A stretch of DNA of 64,000 bases from Caulobacter zeae (GTDB lineage: Bacteria > Pseudomonadota > Alphaproteobacteria > Caulobacterales > Caulobacteraceae). The position numbers were made by a program, and so were the translations under genes. Location of the stretch: positions 1-64,000 of the forward strand of contig NZ_PJRS01000010.1 of assembly GCF_002858925.1 (NCBI RefSeq), in the 5' to 3' direction. The notes beneath the pieces are model-generated. The model was not told where the DNA came from, searched no databases, and was given only the letters and a program-made list of their open reading frames with translations. Every line of letters starts with the position of its first letter. Within the stretch, counting starts at the first letter, position 1. Below, piece after piece: positions 15,907 to 23,737 of the stretch.

Positions 15907-16098
15907 TCCCTCGCAGTCTTTCAAGTCGCCAGCCGTGCGCCCCTTGCCTTGTCCGCGATATACGAGCTCGCTACCCAGACGGGAGGGGGATCTGGCCCGG
16001 ACACCGCCCGTGTCTCCCGCCCCGCCCGTGCCCTTGAAGAGCCGCGGCCACCATACACTTAAAGCGCTACGAATAGAGTGAACTGAAAGGACGACGAC

Positions 16099-16572
16099 AT
16101 GGCTTTGCTCGACGAGCTGAAGGCTGACCAACTGGCGGCGCGCAAGCTGGGCGACCGCCTGAAGGCGGACGTGCTCACCACGTTGATCGGCGAAGCCACG
16201 CAGATCACGACCGAGGAATTCAAGCGCGGCGTGACGGAAGTCACCGACGAGAAGGTCGTCGCGACCGTCGCGAAGTTCGTGAAGAACACCAAGCTGACGC
16301 TGGAAAACCTGGCGGCCGAACGGGCGCGCCTGATCCAGGCCGGTGGCGATACGTCGAAGGTGGACGAACGGACCAAGGCGGCTGAAACCGAACTGGCGGT
16401 CCTGTCCTCGTATGGCCCCAAGCAGATGACGGAAGCCGAACTGCGCGACGCCATCAACGACTTCCGGGCCAAGAACCCCGACGCCAATGTCGGCGCGATC
16501 ATGGCCCACCTGAAGACCAGCTTCGGCGGCCAGTATGACGGCAAGGCGGCCAGCGCCTTGGCCCGGGCTTAA
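16099..16572 (+). CDS. GatB/YqeY domain protein
   Basis: This 157-residue protein resembles the YqeY family, related to the C-terminal domain of the amidotransferase subunit GatB. It has a helical N-terminal half (LLDELKADQLAARKLGDRLKADVLTTLIGEA) and a C-terminal three-helix module (ELAVLSSYGPKQMTEAELRDAI, DANVGAIMAHLKTSFGG) that in GatB contacts tRNA. The stand-alone protein may bind tRNA but is not established. AAAGGACGACGAC precedes the ATG. Confidence 0.85.
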   Translation: MALLDELKADQLAARKLGDRLKADVLTTLIGEATQITTEEFKRGVTEVTDEKVVATVAKFVKNTKLTLENLAAERARLIQAGGDTSKVDERTKAAETELAVLSSYGPKQMTEAELRDAINDFRAKNPDANVGAIMAHLKTSFGGQYDGKAASALARA

Positions 16573-16723
16573 GCTGCGCGGTCCCGCGGCGGGACTGCGC
16601 AGCGACGCTGACTGCCGTGCTTGGACACTTTGTCCACGACACCCGAACCGATAAAATTGATAGACCGCTACTCCTTGGCAAAAGGATGCGCGTCAGCCTT
16701 CGACGCCACCCAGGAGTAACATT

Positions 16724-16912
16724 GTGACTTGGGTAGATCTGTTTCCTGTAATCTTCTTCCCGCTCAAGATCATAGTGCTGGGCGTCGGCATGTTCTTCTC
16801 CATCAAATGGCACCACGACCAAGACAAGAAGAAGAAGAACGAAGCCGATCGCCGGAATGGCGTGAGCGTCCCTCAAGACGCAGGCATGAGAACAACGCCG
16901 GCCATCGACTGA
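16724..16912 (+). CDS. Small membrane-anchored protein, function unknown
   Basis: A GTG start at 16724 with CAGGAG 7 nt upstream gives 62 residues. A single hydrophobic segment (about residues 5-26, DLFPVIFFPLKIIVLGVGMF) is followed by a strongly basic stretch with KKKK and a polar tail, a one-helix membrane protein with positive-inside orientation. Similar small genes are common in Caulobacter, but I cannot name a family. A different frame over the same DNA is longer but has no protein character. Confidence 0.55.
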   Translation: MTWVDLFPVIFFPLKIIVLGVGMFFSIKWHHDQDKKKKNEADRRNGVSVPQDAGMRTTPAID

Positions 16913-16950
16913 GCGCCTTCACGCGCCCGGCTTGTCGATGCGGCTGCGGC

Positions 16951-17277
16951 CTAGAGCGCGGTGAGGCCGGTGATCGTCTGGCCGTCCAGCTTGAAGCGGA
17001 CCTTGGTCCCGACGGCGAGGTCCTTCAGCAGGGCCGGATCGGAAACCTTGAAGGCCATGGTCATCGGCGGCCACTTGCGGGCCGGGATCGCCTCGTGCGC
17101 CAGGGTGACCTTGCCGGCCTTGACGTCGACCGCCCGCACCACGCCGACGGCCTCGATCGCCGAGGCGGCGGCGGGGGCGGCATGGCCCGCATGGCCGGCG
17201 TGATCGTCCTGAGCCGCGGCCGGCTGGGCGAGAAGGGCCAGGGCGGCCAGGCCGCCGGCGATGCCGAGAACTTTCAT
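16951..17277 (-). CDS. CusF-like periplasmic copper-binding protein
   Basis: This 108-residue protein has a signal peptide (about residues 1-22) and a His-rich linker (DDHAGHAGH). The small beta-barrel domain of the CusF/CopK-type family carries the copper-binding W and Met residues in KWPPMTMAFKV. Such proteins chaperone Cu(I) in the periplasm and hand it to an efflux system. It is the last gene of the minus-strand copper operon after copA and copB, 33 nt after copB. No CusCBA efflux complex is visible in the window. Confidence 0.85.
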   Translation of the reverse strand: MKVLGIAGGLAALALLAQPAAAQDDHAGHAGHAAPAAASAIEAVGVVRAVDVKAGKVTLAHEAIPARKWPPMTMAFKVSDPALLKDLAVGTKVRFKLDGQTITGLTAL

Positions 17278-17310
17278 GAGCTTACTCCGTGAACCAATGA
17301 CTGAGGGGCG

Positions 17311-18282
17311 CTAGAACCAGGCCCGCAGGCCCAGCACCAGGCTGGTGTCTGAAACCTCTTCCCCGGCGGCGCGCGCATAGTCGGCGGTGCGCCCGAAGCG
17401 CCGCCCCCAGGTGACGCCGACATAGGGGGCGAACTCGCGCCGCACCTCGTAGCGCAGGCGAAGGCCGAGCTCGGCGTCCGACAGGCCCGAGCCCGTACCG
17501 GTCTCGGCCACGTCCTGGGCCGCGAAGTTGAGCTCGGCGCGCGGCTGCAGGATCAGGCGCTGGGTCAGGCGCCAGTCGATCGCGCCCTCGGCCCTGGCCA
17601 GGACGTCGCCCTTGCCGGACACGAAGACCGCGCCCTCGGCCTCGATCCAGTAAGGCAGCAGGGTCTCGAACCCGACGGTCGCATAGGTGCGCGACGTGGG
17701 CTCCAGGTCCTGGCGGACGCCGACCTGCAGGTCGGTATAGAGGCCCATCGCCCGCGAATAGAGCGCCTGCACCTCGCCGCTCTCGACGCCGTGACGGTCG
17801 CCCTCGCCCTCCGACTTGATCACCAGCCGGTCGATGTCGCCGCCGAACCAGGCCTCGCCGGCCCAGTGATAGCCGTCGCCGCCGGAGCGGGCCCGGTATT
17901 CGAAGAGGTTGAGCATGACCTGCGAGGCCTGGGCCCCGCCGTGTTCCTGGCGCAGCACCGCACGCGCCCGCTCCATGGTGGCCGGATCGAAGATCCGGTC
18001 GGCCAGATGGTCGCTCGGCGCCGGCGGAGCGGCGGTCTCGCGGTCGGGCAGAGGCGGCGGCTCGGTCGAAGACTCAGGCGACGGTTCGGGCGACGGCTGG
18101 TCCGCCATGGCGCCCATGTCGTGGCCGGCATGGGGATCGGGCGCGGCCTGCGGCGCCGCCGGCGTCGCGCCCATGTCGTGACCCGCGTGCGGATCGGCCG
18201 GCGCCGGCGCGTGGTGGTCGTGCTGCGCCAGGGCCGGGCCGGCCCACAGCAACGGCAGCAGGGCGATCAGGGAGGCCTTCAT
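17311..18282 (-). CDS. copB: Copper resistance outer-membrane protein CopB
   Basis: This 323-residue CopB/PcoB-family protein has a signal peptide (about residues 1-20). A His/Met-rich N-terminal region contains three HDHH/HAGHDMG-type clusters that can bind copper. A C-terminal beta-barrel-like domain ends in the aromatic outer-membrane signature (LVLGLRAWF). The start is the ATG at 18282, which overlaps the copA stop by one nucleotide (TGATG), so translation is probably coupled. A longer frame to 18606 runs through copA and is not used. CopB works with CopA in periplasmic copper sequestration and oxidation. Confidence 0.9.
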   Translation of the reverse strand: MKASLIALLPLLWAGPALAQHDHHAPAPADPHAGHDMGATPAAPQAAPDPHAGHDMGAMADQPSPEPSPESSTEPPPLPDRETAAPPAPSDHLADRIFDPATMERARAVLRQEHGGAQASQVMLNLFEYRARSGGDGYHWAGEAWFGGDIDRLVIKSEGEGDRHGVESGEVQALYSRAMGLYTDLQVGVRQDLEPTSRTYATVGFETLLPYWIEAEGAVFVSGKGDVLARAEGAIDWRLTQRLILQPRAELNFAAQDVAETGTGSGLSDAELGLRLRYEVRREFAPYVGVTWGRRFGRTADYARAAGEEVSDTSLVLGLRAWF

Positions 18283-20090
18283 CACGCGCCCTCTCCCTGG
18301 CCGTCCCGTACGCTGAAGACCTGAAACATCCCCGCGTGCATGTGGTAGAGCATGTGGCAGTGGAAGGCCCAGTCGCCGGTCTCGGCGGTGAAGTCGAAGG
18401 CGACCCGGCCGCCCGGCAGCACGATCACGGTGTGCTTGCGCGGCATGCGCCCGACGGGGCCGAAAGCCAGTTCGAAATAGTGGCCGTGCAGGTGGATCGG
18501 GTGGGCCATCATGGTGTCGTTGACCAGCACGACCCGCACCCGCTCTCCATGCCGGAACGAATAGGGCGGCGGCCTGTCGCTGAACTTGCGGCCGTCGAAG
18601 CCCCACATGAAGCGCTCCATGTTGCCGGTCAGGTGGATCTCGATCGACCGTTCGGGCGCGCGCTGGTCGGGATTGGGCTCCAGCGCCACGAGGTCGCGAT
18701 AGACCAGCACCCGATGGCCGACGCTCTCCAGCCCCTGGCCGGGCTCTGCCCTGCGGTCCACCGCCATGGGCGAGAGCATCTGCACGCCGGGACCGAGCGG
18801 GACATGGGGGGCGTTGTCGGGATTGCGCATGGACATGTCCATGCCGCCCATGTCGCCCTTGGCCATCACGTCGCCGCCCCGGGCGCGCGGCGGGGCCATG
18901 CCGGGCTCGGCCGCGGGCATGGCGTGGCCCATGGCCGCGTGATCCATGCCGCCATGATCCATACCCGACATGTCCATGCCCATGTCGCGCATGTTGGCCA
19001 GGGGCCGCTGGCGGACTGGCGGAACCTCGGCGCTCATGCCCGGCCGAGGCGCCAGCGTGGCGCGGCCCAGGCCCGAGCGGTCGACCGATTCCGAGACGAT
19101 GGTGAAGGCCTTGTCCTCGACCGGCTGGACGATGACGTCATAGGTCTCGGCGTTGCCGATCTGGAATTCGTCGACCTCGACTGGCCGCACGTGCTGGCCG
19201 TCGGCGGCCACCATGGTCAGCTTCAGCCCCGGGATGCGGACGTTGAACACCGACTGGGCGGCGGCGTTGATGAACCGCAGCCGCACCCGCTCGCCGGGCG
19301 TGAACAGGCCCGTCCAGTTGTCGCTGGGGCCTCGCCCGTTGATCAGGAAGGTGTAGGCCGCCCCGGTGACGTCGGAGATATCCGTCGGGTCCATCAGCAT
19401 CCGGCCCCACTCCAGGCGCTCGGCCAGGGTCTGATCCTTGCCCTTCAACAGGCCGGCGATCGTCTGGCGCTGGAAGTTGAAGGCGCCGCTCTGCTGCTTG
19501 AGCCGGCGGAAGATCTGGTGGGGGTGGACGCGGGTGTGGTCCGACAGCACCACGACATGCTCGCGATCGAAAGCTGCCGGGTCCTCGCCCGCCGGATCGA
19601 TGATCATCGGGCCGTAGTGGCCGACCTGCTCCTGCAGGCCCGAATGGCTGTGATACCAGAAGGTCCCCGACTGCTTGACCTTGAACTCGTAGACGAAGGT
19701 CTCGCCCGGCTTGATCCCCGGGAAGCTGACGCCCGGCACGCCGTCCATCTCGAACGGCACCAGCAGGCCGTGCCAGTGGATCGAGGTCTCTTCCTCCAGG
19801 CCGTTGCTGACGTGCAGCCGGACGGTCTGGCCTTCCTTCAGCCGGATCAGCGGTCCGGGCACGGTTCCGTTGATCGTCACCGCATGGCTGGCGCGGCCGT
19901 CCACCGAAAGGGTCGCGTGGCCGATCTTCAGATGAATGTCCTCGCCGCTCAGCGCCGCGGGCGAGCGCTCGGCTGCCCGCGCAGGAAGCGCCCAGGCGGG
20001 CAGCAGGTCGGCCAGCGCCGCGCCGCCGCCGAGGATCGCCAGGGATCGCAGGAAACGGCGGCGGTCCAGGGCCCCGCGGGAGATACGCAT
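18282..20090 (-). CDS. copA: Multicopper oxidase CopA, Tat-secreted
   Basis: This 602-residue CopA/PcoA-family multicopper oxidase oxidises Cu(I) in the periplasm. A twin-arginine signal (RRRFLRSLAILGG, about residues 11-23) marks Tat export of the folded enzyme. Copper ligand motifs are HWHG and HSHSG in the first cupredoxin domain, and HPIHLHGHYFE and HCHMLYHMHAGMF in the last. A Met/His-rich insert (GMDMSGMDHGGMDHAAMGH) lies about residues 370-395, as in copper-tolerant oxidases. It is cotranscribed with copB and the CusF-like gene. A motif shared with the upstream sigma cassette lies at 20158-20183. Confidence 0.93.
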   Translation of the reverse strand: MRISRGALDRRRFLRSLAILGGGAALADLLPAWALPARAAERSPAALSGEDIHLKIGHATLSVDGRASHAVTINGTVPGPLIRLKEGQTVRLHVSNGLEEETSIHWHGLLVPFEMDGVPGVSFPGIKPGETFVYEFKVKQSGTFWYHSHSGLQEQVGHYGPMIIDPAGEDPAAFDREHVVVLSDHTRVHPHQIFRRLKQQSGAFNFQRQTIAGLLKGKDQTLAERLEWGRMLMDPTDISDVTGAAYTFLINGRGPSDNWTGLFTPGERVRLRFINAAAQSVFNVRIPGLKLTMVAADGQHVRPVEVDEFQIGNAETYDVIVQPVEDKAFTIVSESVDRSGLGRATLAPRPGMSAEVPPVRQRPLANMRDMGMDMSGMDHGGMDHAAMGHAMPAAEPGMAPPRARGGDVMAKGDMGGMDMSMRNPDNAPHVPLGPGVQMLSPMAVDRRAEPGQGLESVGHRVLVYRDLVALEPNPDQRAPERSIEIHLTGNMERFMWGFDGRKFSDRPPPYSFRHGERVRVVLVNDTMMAHPIHLHGHYFELAFGPVGRMPRKHTVIVLPGGRVAFDFTAETGDWAFHCHMLYHMHAGMFQVFSVRDGQGEGA

Positions 20091-20157
20091 GTCAGTCCTT
20101 CGTACGGCGCGCCGGGGGGAGCGCCCTGTCCGGACGCGACGCGGTCTCGCCCCATGC

Positions 20158-20183
20158 TACGCGCCCCGCGCGCCCTTCCCTCA
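20158..20183 (-). promoter_or_regulatory. Candidate ECF promoter for copA
   Basis: On the minus strand TGAGGGA (20183-20177), 15 nt of spacer and CGTA (20161-20158) lie about 68 nt before the copA start. The same elements with exactly the same spacing occur before the first gene of the adjacent sigma cassette (21544-21519). A -35/-10 pair of this spacing, with a CGTA-type -10, is typical of ECF sigma factors. Confidence 0.6.
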
Positions 20184-20201
20184 GCCTCCCGGCAAAATGT
20201 T

Positions 20202-20774
20202 TCAGGCCTCGGCCAGCCATTCGGCCAGCCGCCGGCGGGCCCGGTAGACGCGGGTCTCCACCGCCTTGGCGCTGACCTTCAGCAGATCGGCGGCTTCCTG
20301 CTGCGACAGGCCCTCCAGGCTGGTCAGGATCAGCGGCTCCTTCAGCTGGTCGGGAAGCCGCGCGATCGCCCGCTCCAGCCGCGCCACCTGCTCGGCGCGC
20401 AGGGCCTGGGTTTCGGGTCCGGCCGCGGGGTCGGCGTAGTCGGGGGTTCCCGGCGCGTCGATCGAGCGTTCGCCGAGGATCAGCCGCCGCACCTTCAGGC
20501 GCCGGCCGCGGTCGCGGCACTTGTTCAGGGCGATGGCGGCCAGCCAGGTCGAGAACGGACGTGCAGGATCGTAGCGGTTCAGCGCCTTCCAGGCGGCGAC
20601 GAAACTTTCCTGCACGACGTCCAGAGCCGCGTCGGCGTCGCCCAGGTGACGCCGGGCGAAGGCGTGCAGCCGGCCCTTGTGACGACGCATGAGCAGGCTG
20701 AAGGCGAGTTCGTCGCCCCGCGCCGCCCTGCGGGCCAGCGCGCCGTCGTCTTCGTCACCCGAGGGCCGGTTCAC
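20202..20774 (-). CDS. ECF sigma factor, CnrH-like
   Basis: This 190-residue sigma-70 family protein has only region 2 (DELAFSLLMRRHKGRLHAFARRHLGDADAALDVVQESFVAAW) and region 4 (LPDQLKEPLILTSLEGLSQQEAADLL, a helix-turn-helix), the ECF layout. Its length matches CnrH of Cupriavidus (about 190). It overlaps the sensor gene by 4 nt (ATGA). With the two upstream genes it forms a Y-X-H-type regulatory cassette. The likely targets are the cassette itself and copA, on the evidence of the shared promoter motif. Confidence 0.88.
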   Translation of the reverse strand: MNRPSGDEDDGALARRAARGDELAFSLLMRRHKGRLHAFARRHLGDADAALDVVQESFVAAWKALNRYDPARPFSTWLAAIALNKCRDRGRRLKVRRLILGERSIDAPGTPDYADPAAGPETQALRAEQVARLERAIARLPDQLKEPLILTSLEGLSQQEAADLLKVSAKAVETRVYRARRRLAEWLAEA

Positions 20775-21208
20775 GGGGTCTCGGGCGTGAGCGCTTCGCT
20801 GACGCGACGATCGAACTTGGCCGCCTGCGCCGGGGTCAGCTCCTTGCGCATGGCCAGCACGTGCTCGACGGTCTCCTTCTGCAGGGTTCCCATCGCCACG
20901 TGGAAGCGCTCGACCGCCGCGGCGACCTCGGGCGTATATTCGTGGCGGGCCTGGATGGCGGCGGCCAGCTGGGCGTTGGCGGCCCGCAGCTCGGCCTCCC
21001 GCGCGCGCCGGCGCACGGCGAAGTCCTGCTCCAGCGCCTCTATGCGGCGATCCTGTTCGGCGGTCAGCTTCAGCTCGTTGTGGACGACATCGTGGAGCGA
21101 CGGCGGCTCGTGCTTGGGGACCAGATGGCCAGACCCTAGCCAGCCGCCGCCGATCCCCGCCGCCAGGGCCAGCACCACGGTCAGCACCGCGCCGCGCGAA
21201 ACCGCCAT
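20771..21208 (-). CDS. Periplasmic metal sensor, CnrX-like
   Basis: This 145-residue protein has one N-terminal membrane anchor (about residues 7-25) and a helical periplasmic domain of the CnrX/Spy-like fold. From memory of the CnrX structure, its metal ligands are His42, His46, Glu63, His119 and Met123. This protein has His39, His43, Glu60, His116 and Met120, so every ligand is present at a constant offset of -3. The start at 21208 shares one nucleotide with the preceding stop (TGATG). In the CnrYXH model, metal binding makes CnrX release the sigma factor from CnrY. The metal sensed here could be Ni, Co or Cu. Confidence 0.85.
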   Translation of the reverse strand: MAVSRGAVLTVVLALAAGIGGGWLGSGHLVPKHEPPSLHDVVHNELKLTAEQDRRIEALEQDFAVRRRAREAELRAANAQLAAAIQARHEYTPEVAAAVERFHVAMGTLQKETVEHVLAMRKELTPAQAAKFDRRVSEALTPETP

Positions 21209-21489
21209 CACCGACCGTCCAGCAGGGTCGACGGCGCCAGGTGGGCGTCGACCGAAAAGGCCGCGATCTCCACCGGCTTGCTCGTCGTCGAGGTCGTGGC
21301 GATGTTGCCGCCGATCATGCCGATCCCCAGGGCGGCCACCACCGCGGCGGCGCGCAGCGGCGTCAGCAGCATGCCGGAGGGCTGGCGCAGGGCGTCGATC
21401 CGCGCCCACACGCGCCCCTCCAGGCCGTCCAGCCGGGCCTGCGGCTGGCGCCGCATCGCTTCGATCAAGTGGTCGAGCTCTTCGCTCAT
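21208..21489 (-). CDS. Anti-sigma factor, CnrY-like
   Basis: This 93-residue protein has a cytosolic N-terminal part (MSEELDHLIEAMRRQPQARLDGLEGRVWARIDALR), one transmembrane helix (about residues 44-62) and a short periplasmic tail. Size (CnrY about 95), topology and gene order Y-X-H match the CnrY anti-sigma factors, which hold the ECF factor by a short N-terminal peptide. The ATG at 21489 is preferred to a far-upstream in-frame start, because it gives this topology and is preceded by GGGAAA. It is the first gene of the cassette. Confidence 0.7.
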   Translation of the reverse strand: MSEELDHLIEAMRRQPQARLDGLEGRVWARIDALRQPSGMLLTPLRAAAVVAALGIGMIGGNIATTSTTSKPVEIAAFSVDAHLAPSTLLDGR

Positions 21490-21518
21490 GTCGGTTTCCC
21501 TGGCTCTCGCCAAGACAA

Positions 21519-21544
21519 TACGCCCGGCGCGGCCCAATCCCTCA
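21519..21544 (-). promoter_or_regulatory. Candidate ECF autopromoter of the Cnr-like cassette
   Basis: TGAGGGA (21544-21538), 15 nt, CGTA (21522-21519) on the minus strand, 30 nt before the anti-sigma ATG. It duplicates the copA motif at 20158-20183, which supports autoregulation by the encoded sigma factor. Confidence 0.6.
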
Positions 21545-22017
21545 ACAAATGGCCAGACCGCCCGCGCCCCTCGAGACGCCAAGGCGGCCTTGCGGTCATG
21601 TTGCCGCAGGACGAGCCTTCAGCAGAGCCGGACGATCCGCGGCGATGGGGAAAAGACCCCGGCCGGCCTCGTTCTATCCGGAAAATACGAGGACGGCTCG
21701 CCCTTAAGACGAGCCCTGCGCACCCAGGCTTGGATGACGAGGTTTCCGCCCGCGCCTCGCCCCGGAAAACCGCAGAACATCGTTACTGATTTTGCGCGAA
21801 CTCAACCTTAATCCGATCGGAAGGGCCGGCCGCCATCATGCCGGTCATCAGATCGACCGGCGGCTTCGTGGAGAGCGCCTTCCCGGTCCATCCGACTTCC
21901 ACGCCGGCGACAGTCCCGCCGCCGTCGTGAGAAGGCCCCGCGCTCAAGCCCCTTGCGCGGGTCTGACAGGAGCGCCGCCCATCCCCCCCTCCGGGCGGCG
22001 CTCCTGCGCTTTTCCTG
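21545..22017. other. Intergenic region with possible small ORF or sRNA
   Basis: No known gene is seen in these 470 bp. On the plus strand a 30-codon ORF (21838-21930, starting MPVIRSTGGFVESAF) is followed by a strong hairpin and T-run at 21968-22013. The ORF has no clear ribosome-binding site, and I do not recognise the peptide. A transcript starting near 21790 and ending at the terminator could be a small RNA or a small mRNA. Upstream of about 21780 nothing else stands out. Confidence 0.35.
21968..22005 (+). terminator. Strong intrinsic terminator
   Basis: AGGAGCGCCGCCC (21968-21980) pairs perfectly with GGGCGGCGCTCCT (21993-22005), 13 bp, followed by GCGCTTTTCC on the plus strand. The only annotated neighbour on this side is the gamma-carbonic anhydrase gene on the minus strand. 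The T-run polarity therefore points to an unannotated plus-strand transcript. Confidence 0.7.
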
Positions 22018-22545
22018 TCAGATCGCCTTGAGGCCGGCGCGATAGCGCTTCCAGTTCTGCACGTAGTGCAGGGCCGAGGCCTGCAGGATCATCGCCTGGT
22101 GCTCGCTGACCTCGCGGATGATCTTGCCCGGCGCGCCCACCACCATCGAGTTGTCGGGGATCTCCTTGCCCTCGGTGATCAGGGCGCCGGCGCCGATCAG
22201 GCAGTTCTTCCCGATCTTCGCTCCGTTGAGGATGATCGAGCCGATGCCGATCAGCGAGCCGTCGCCGATCGTGCAGCCGTGCAGCATCACCATGTGGCCG
22301 ACGGTGACGTTGGCGCCGATGGTCAGCGGGATCCCCGCGTCGGTATGCAGCACCGAACCGTCCTGGATGTTGCTGTTCTCGCCGATGGTGATCGGGTCGT
22401 TGTCACCGCGCACCACCGCGCCCCACCAGACGCTGGCGTTCTGCTTGAGCACGACATTGCCCATCACGCTGGCGGTCGGGGCGATCCAGCATTCGCCCTC
22501 GGGGGGAAGCGTGGGGGCCGTATCGCCCAACGAATAGACAGTCAT
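22018..22545 (-). CDS. Gamma-carbonic anhydrase family protein
   Basis: This 175-residue left-handed beta-helix protein has hexapeptide repeats throughout ([49 protein letters not shown]). The family's zinc ligands are visible as His residues in [19 protein letters not shown] and the HGC turn. Members include true gamma carbonic anhydrases and the YrdA/CaiE branch. The chosen ATG at 22545 starts [11 protein letters not shown]. An in-frame GTG at 22575 adds ten basic residues. An 18-codon ORF directly upstream overlaps this ATG in ATGA fashion. Confidence 0.85.
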   Translation of the reverse strand: MTVYSLGDTAPTLPPEGECWIAPTASVMGNVVLKQNASVWWGAVVRGDNDPITIGENSNIQDGSVLHTDAGIPLTIGANVTVGHMVMLHGCTIGDGSLIGIGSIILNGAKIGKNCLIGAGALITEGKEIPDNSMVVGAPGKIIREVSEHQAMILQASALHYVQNWKRYRAGLKAI

Positions 22546-22598
22546 CCGTACACCCCGTGTTCTTTCGGCACGCAAAAACTTAATCGCTCAGAAACCAT

Positions 22599-22847
22599 AA
22601 TCACCCCATTGTAAATCCGGTGATTCGGCATGGAACATCCTCTCATCGGGAGACTTCCTTCCGTATCCGCCGCGGACCATACCGACCGCGGCCTCCTGAC
22701 GACGGAGAACAGGGTCTTGCGTTCGGCGTTCCGGCGTACAGCACTGCCTTCCAGGGGCTCCACCGAGCCGCCCGGCCGCGCCTGCGGCTCCGTCTTCTGC
22801 TCCTCTCATCGACCCAAGGACGACGCCTTACGGCCTCGTCCTTTTTT
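22599..22847 (+). ncRNA. Candidate sRNA or phoH leader with attenuator-like terminator
   Basis: This 250-bp stretch before phoH has no convincing coding frame but ends in an excellent intrinsic terminator (22816-22847). An inner stem GAGCCGC (22765-22771) / GCGGCTC (22784-22790) is also visible. The terminator lies only 12 nt before the phoH ribosome-binding site. Either a small RNA ends here and phoH has its own start just after, or phoH is expressed by read-through of a regulated leader. I cannot match it to a known RNA family. The 5' end is a guess. Confidence 0.4.
22816..22847 (+). terminator. Intrinsic terminator immediately upstream of phoH
   Basis: AAGGACGACGCC (22816-22827) pairs with GGCCTCGTCCTT (22832-22843) with one mismatch and a TTAC loop. 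It runs into TTTTTT. The phoH Shine-Dalgarno GGAGG begins at 22859. Confidence 0.85.
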
Positions 22848-22868
22848 CATGCCCGAATGGAGGCTTTG

Positions 22869-23636
22869 ATGACCAAGCGAGCCCTGAAGCGGATGGTGCG
22901 CGAAGGCGCTGACGGCCGCTACGACGACGACGCCAAGGTGCGTCGCCTGCCGGTGGAGCATCGCGGCGGCTGGTCGCCCCTCGGCGACGCCGACAACGCG
23001 CCCAGGGATCAGAGCTACATCAAGACGATAAAACCGAAATCGCCAGGCCAGGCCCAGCTCATGGACGCGATGGACAGCAAGAACCTGGTCCTGGCCCTGG
23101 GTCCCGCCGGCACGGGCAAGACCTATCTGGCCATCGCCAAGGCCGTGGAGGCTCTCGAGGCTGGCCGGGTCAACAGGATCGTCCTGTCGCGCCCCGCCGT
23201 CGAGGCCGGGGAGTCGATCGGCTACCTGCCGGGCGACATGGAAGACAAGCTGGCCCCCTACCTGCGGCCACTCTACGACGCCCTGACCGATCGCCTTTCG
23301 GTCAAGCGCATGCGGGCCCTGATGGCCGAGGGCGCCATCGAAATCGCCCCTGTCGGCTTCATGCGCGGCCGCACCCTGAACAACGCCTTCGTGGTGATCG
23401 ACGAGGCCCAGAACTGCACCTACATGCAGCTGAAGATGCTGCTGACGCGCCTGGGCTGGCACTCGACCATGGTGGTCACCGGCGACCCGAACCAGTCGGA
23501 CCTGCTGCCGGGCATCTCGGGCCTGGGCGACGTGGCCGACCGCTTCGAGCAGATGTCCAACATCGCCGTCGTCCGCCTGGAGGACCGCGACATCGTCCGC
23601 CATCCCCTGGTGGCCGAGATGCTGGGCGTTTTGTGA
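22869..23636 (+). CDS. PhoH family ATPase
   Basis: This 255-residue PhoH-type P-loop protein has Walker A GPAGTGKTY (about residues 78-86), Walker B VVIDEAQN (about 176-183) and the sensor segment MVVTGDPNQSDL. PhoH proteins are RNA helicase-like ATPases, some linked to phosphate starvation or RNA decay. The ATG at 22869 is chosen because GGAGG lies 5-6 nt upstream; the frame stays open further upstream but crosses the terminator. This is a second, short PhoH type (no YbeY partner nearby). A hairpin terminator follows. Confidence 0.88.
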   Translation: MTKRALKRMVREGADGRYDDDAKVRRLPVEHRGGWSPLGDADNAPRDQSYIKTIKPKSPGQAQLMDAMDSKNLVLALGPAGTGKTYLAIAKAVEALEAGRVNRIVLSRPAVEAGESIGYLPGDMEDKLAPYLRPLYDALTDRLSVKRMRALMAEGAIEIAPVGFMRGRTLNNAFVVIDEAQNCTYMQLKMLLTRLGWHSTMVVTGDPNQSDLLPGISGLGDVADRFEQMSNIAVVRLEDRDIVRHPLVAEMLGVL

Positions 23637-23687
23637 CGCTGAATCTGTGATTTTGTAACAGTTCAAACCTCGAAAGGCTTGAGTATG

Positions 23688-23717
23688 AAGCGGCCGGACG
23701 GCAAGGTCCGGCCGCTT
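23688..23717 (+). terminator. Intrinsic terminator after phoH
   Basis: AAGCGGCCGGA (23688-23698) pairs with TCCGGCCGCTT (23707-23717), 11 bp, followed by TAACTGTTT. It separates phoH from the OPT transporter gene. Confidence 0.8.
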
Positions 23718-23737
23718 TAACTGTTTGCGGGACCCGC

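Noticed and set aside
18336..21707. 1123-codon plus-strand frame antisense to copA and the sigma cassette
   Set aside because: The length is striking, but the peptide is His/Arg/Gly-rich with no domain, and the minus-strand genes are unmistakable.
22620..22868. In-frame N-terminal extension of PhoH
   Set aside because: The extension crosses a strong intrinsic terminator, and the GGAGG ribosome site supports the ATG at 22869.
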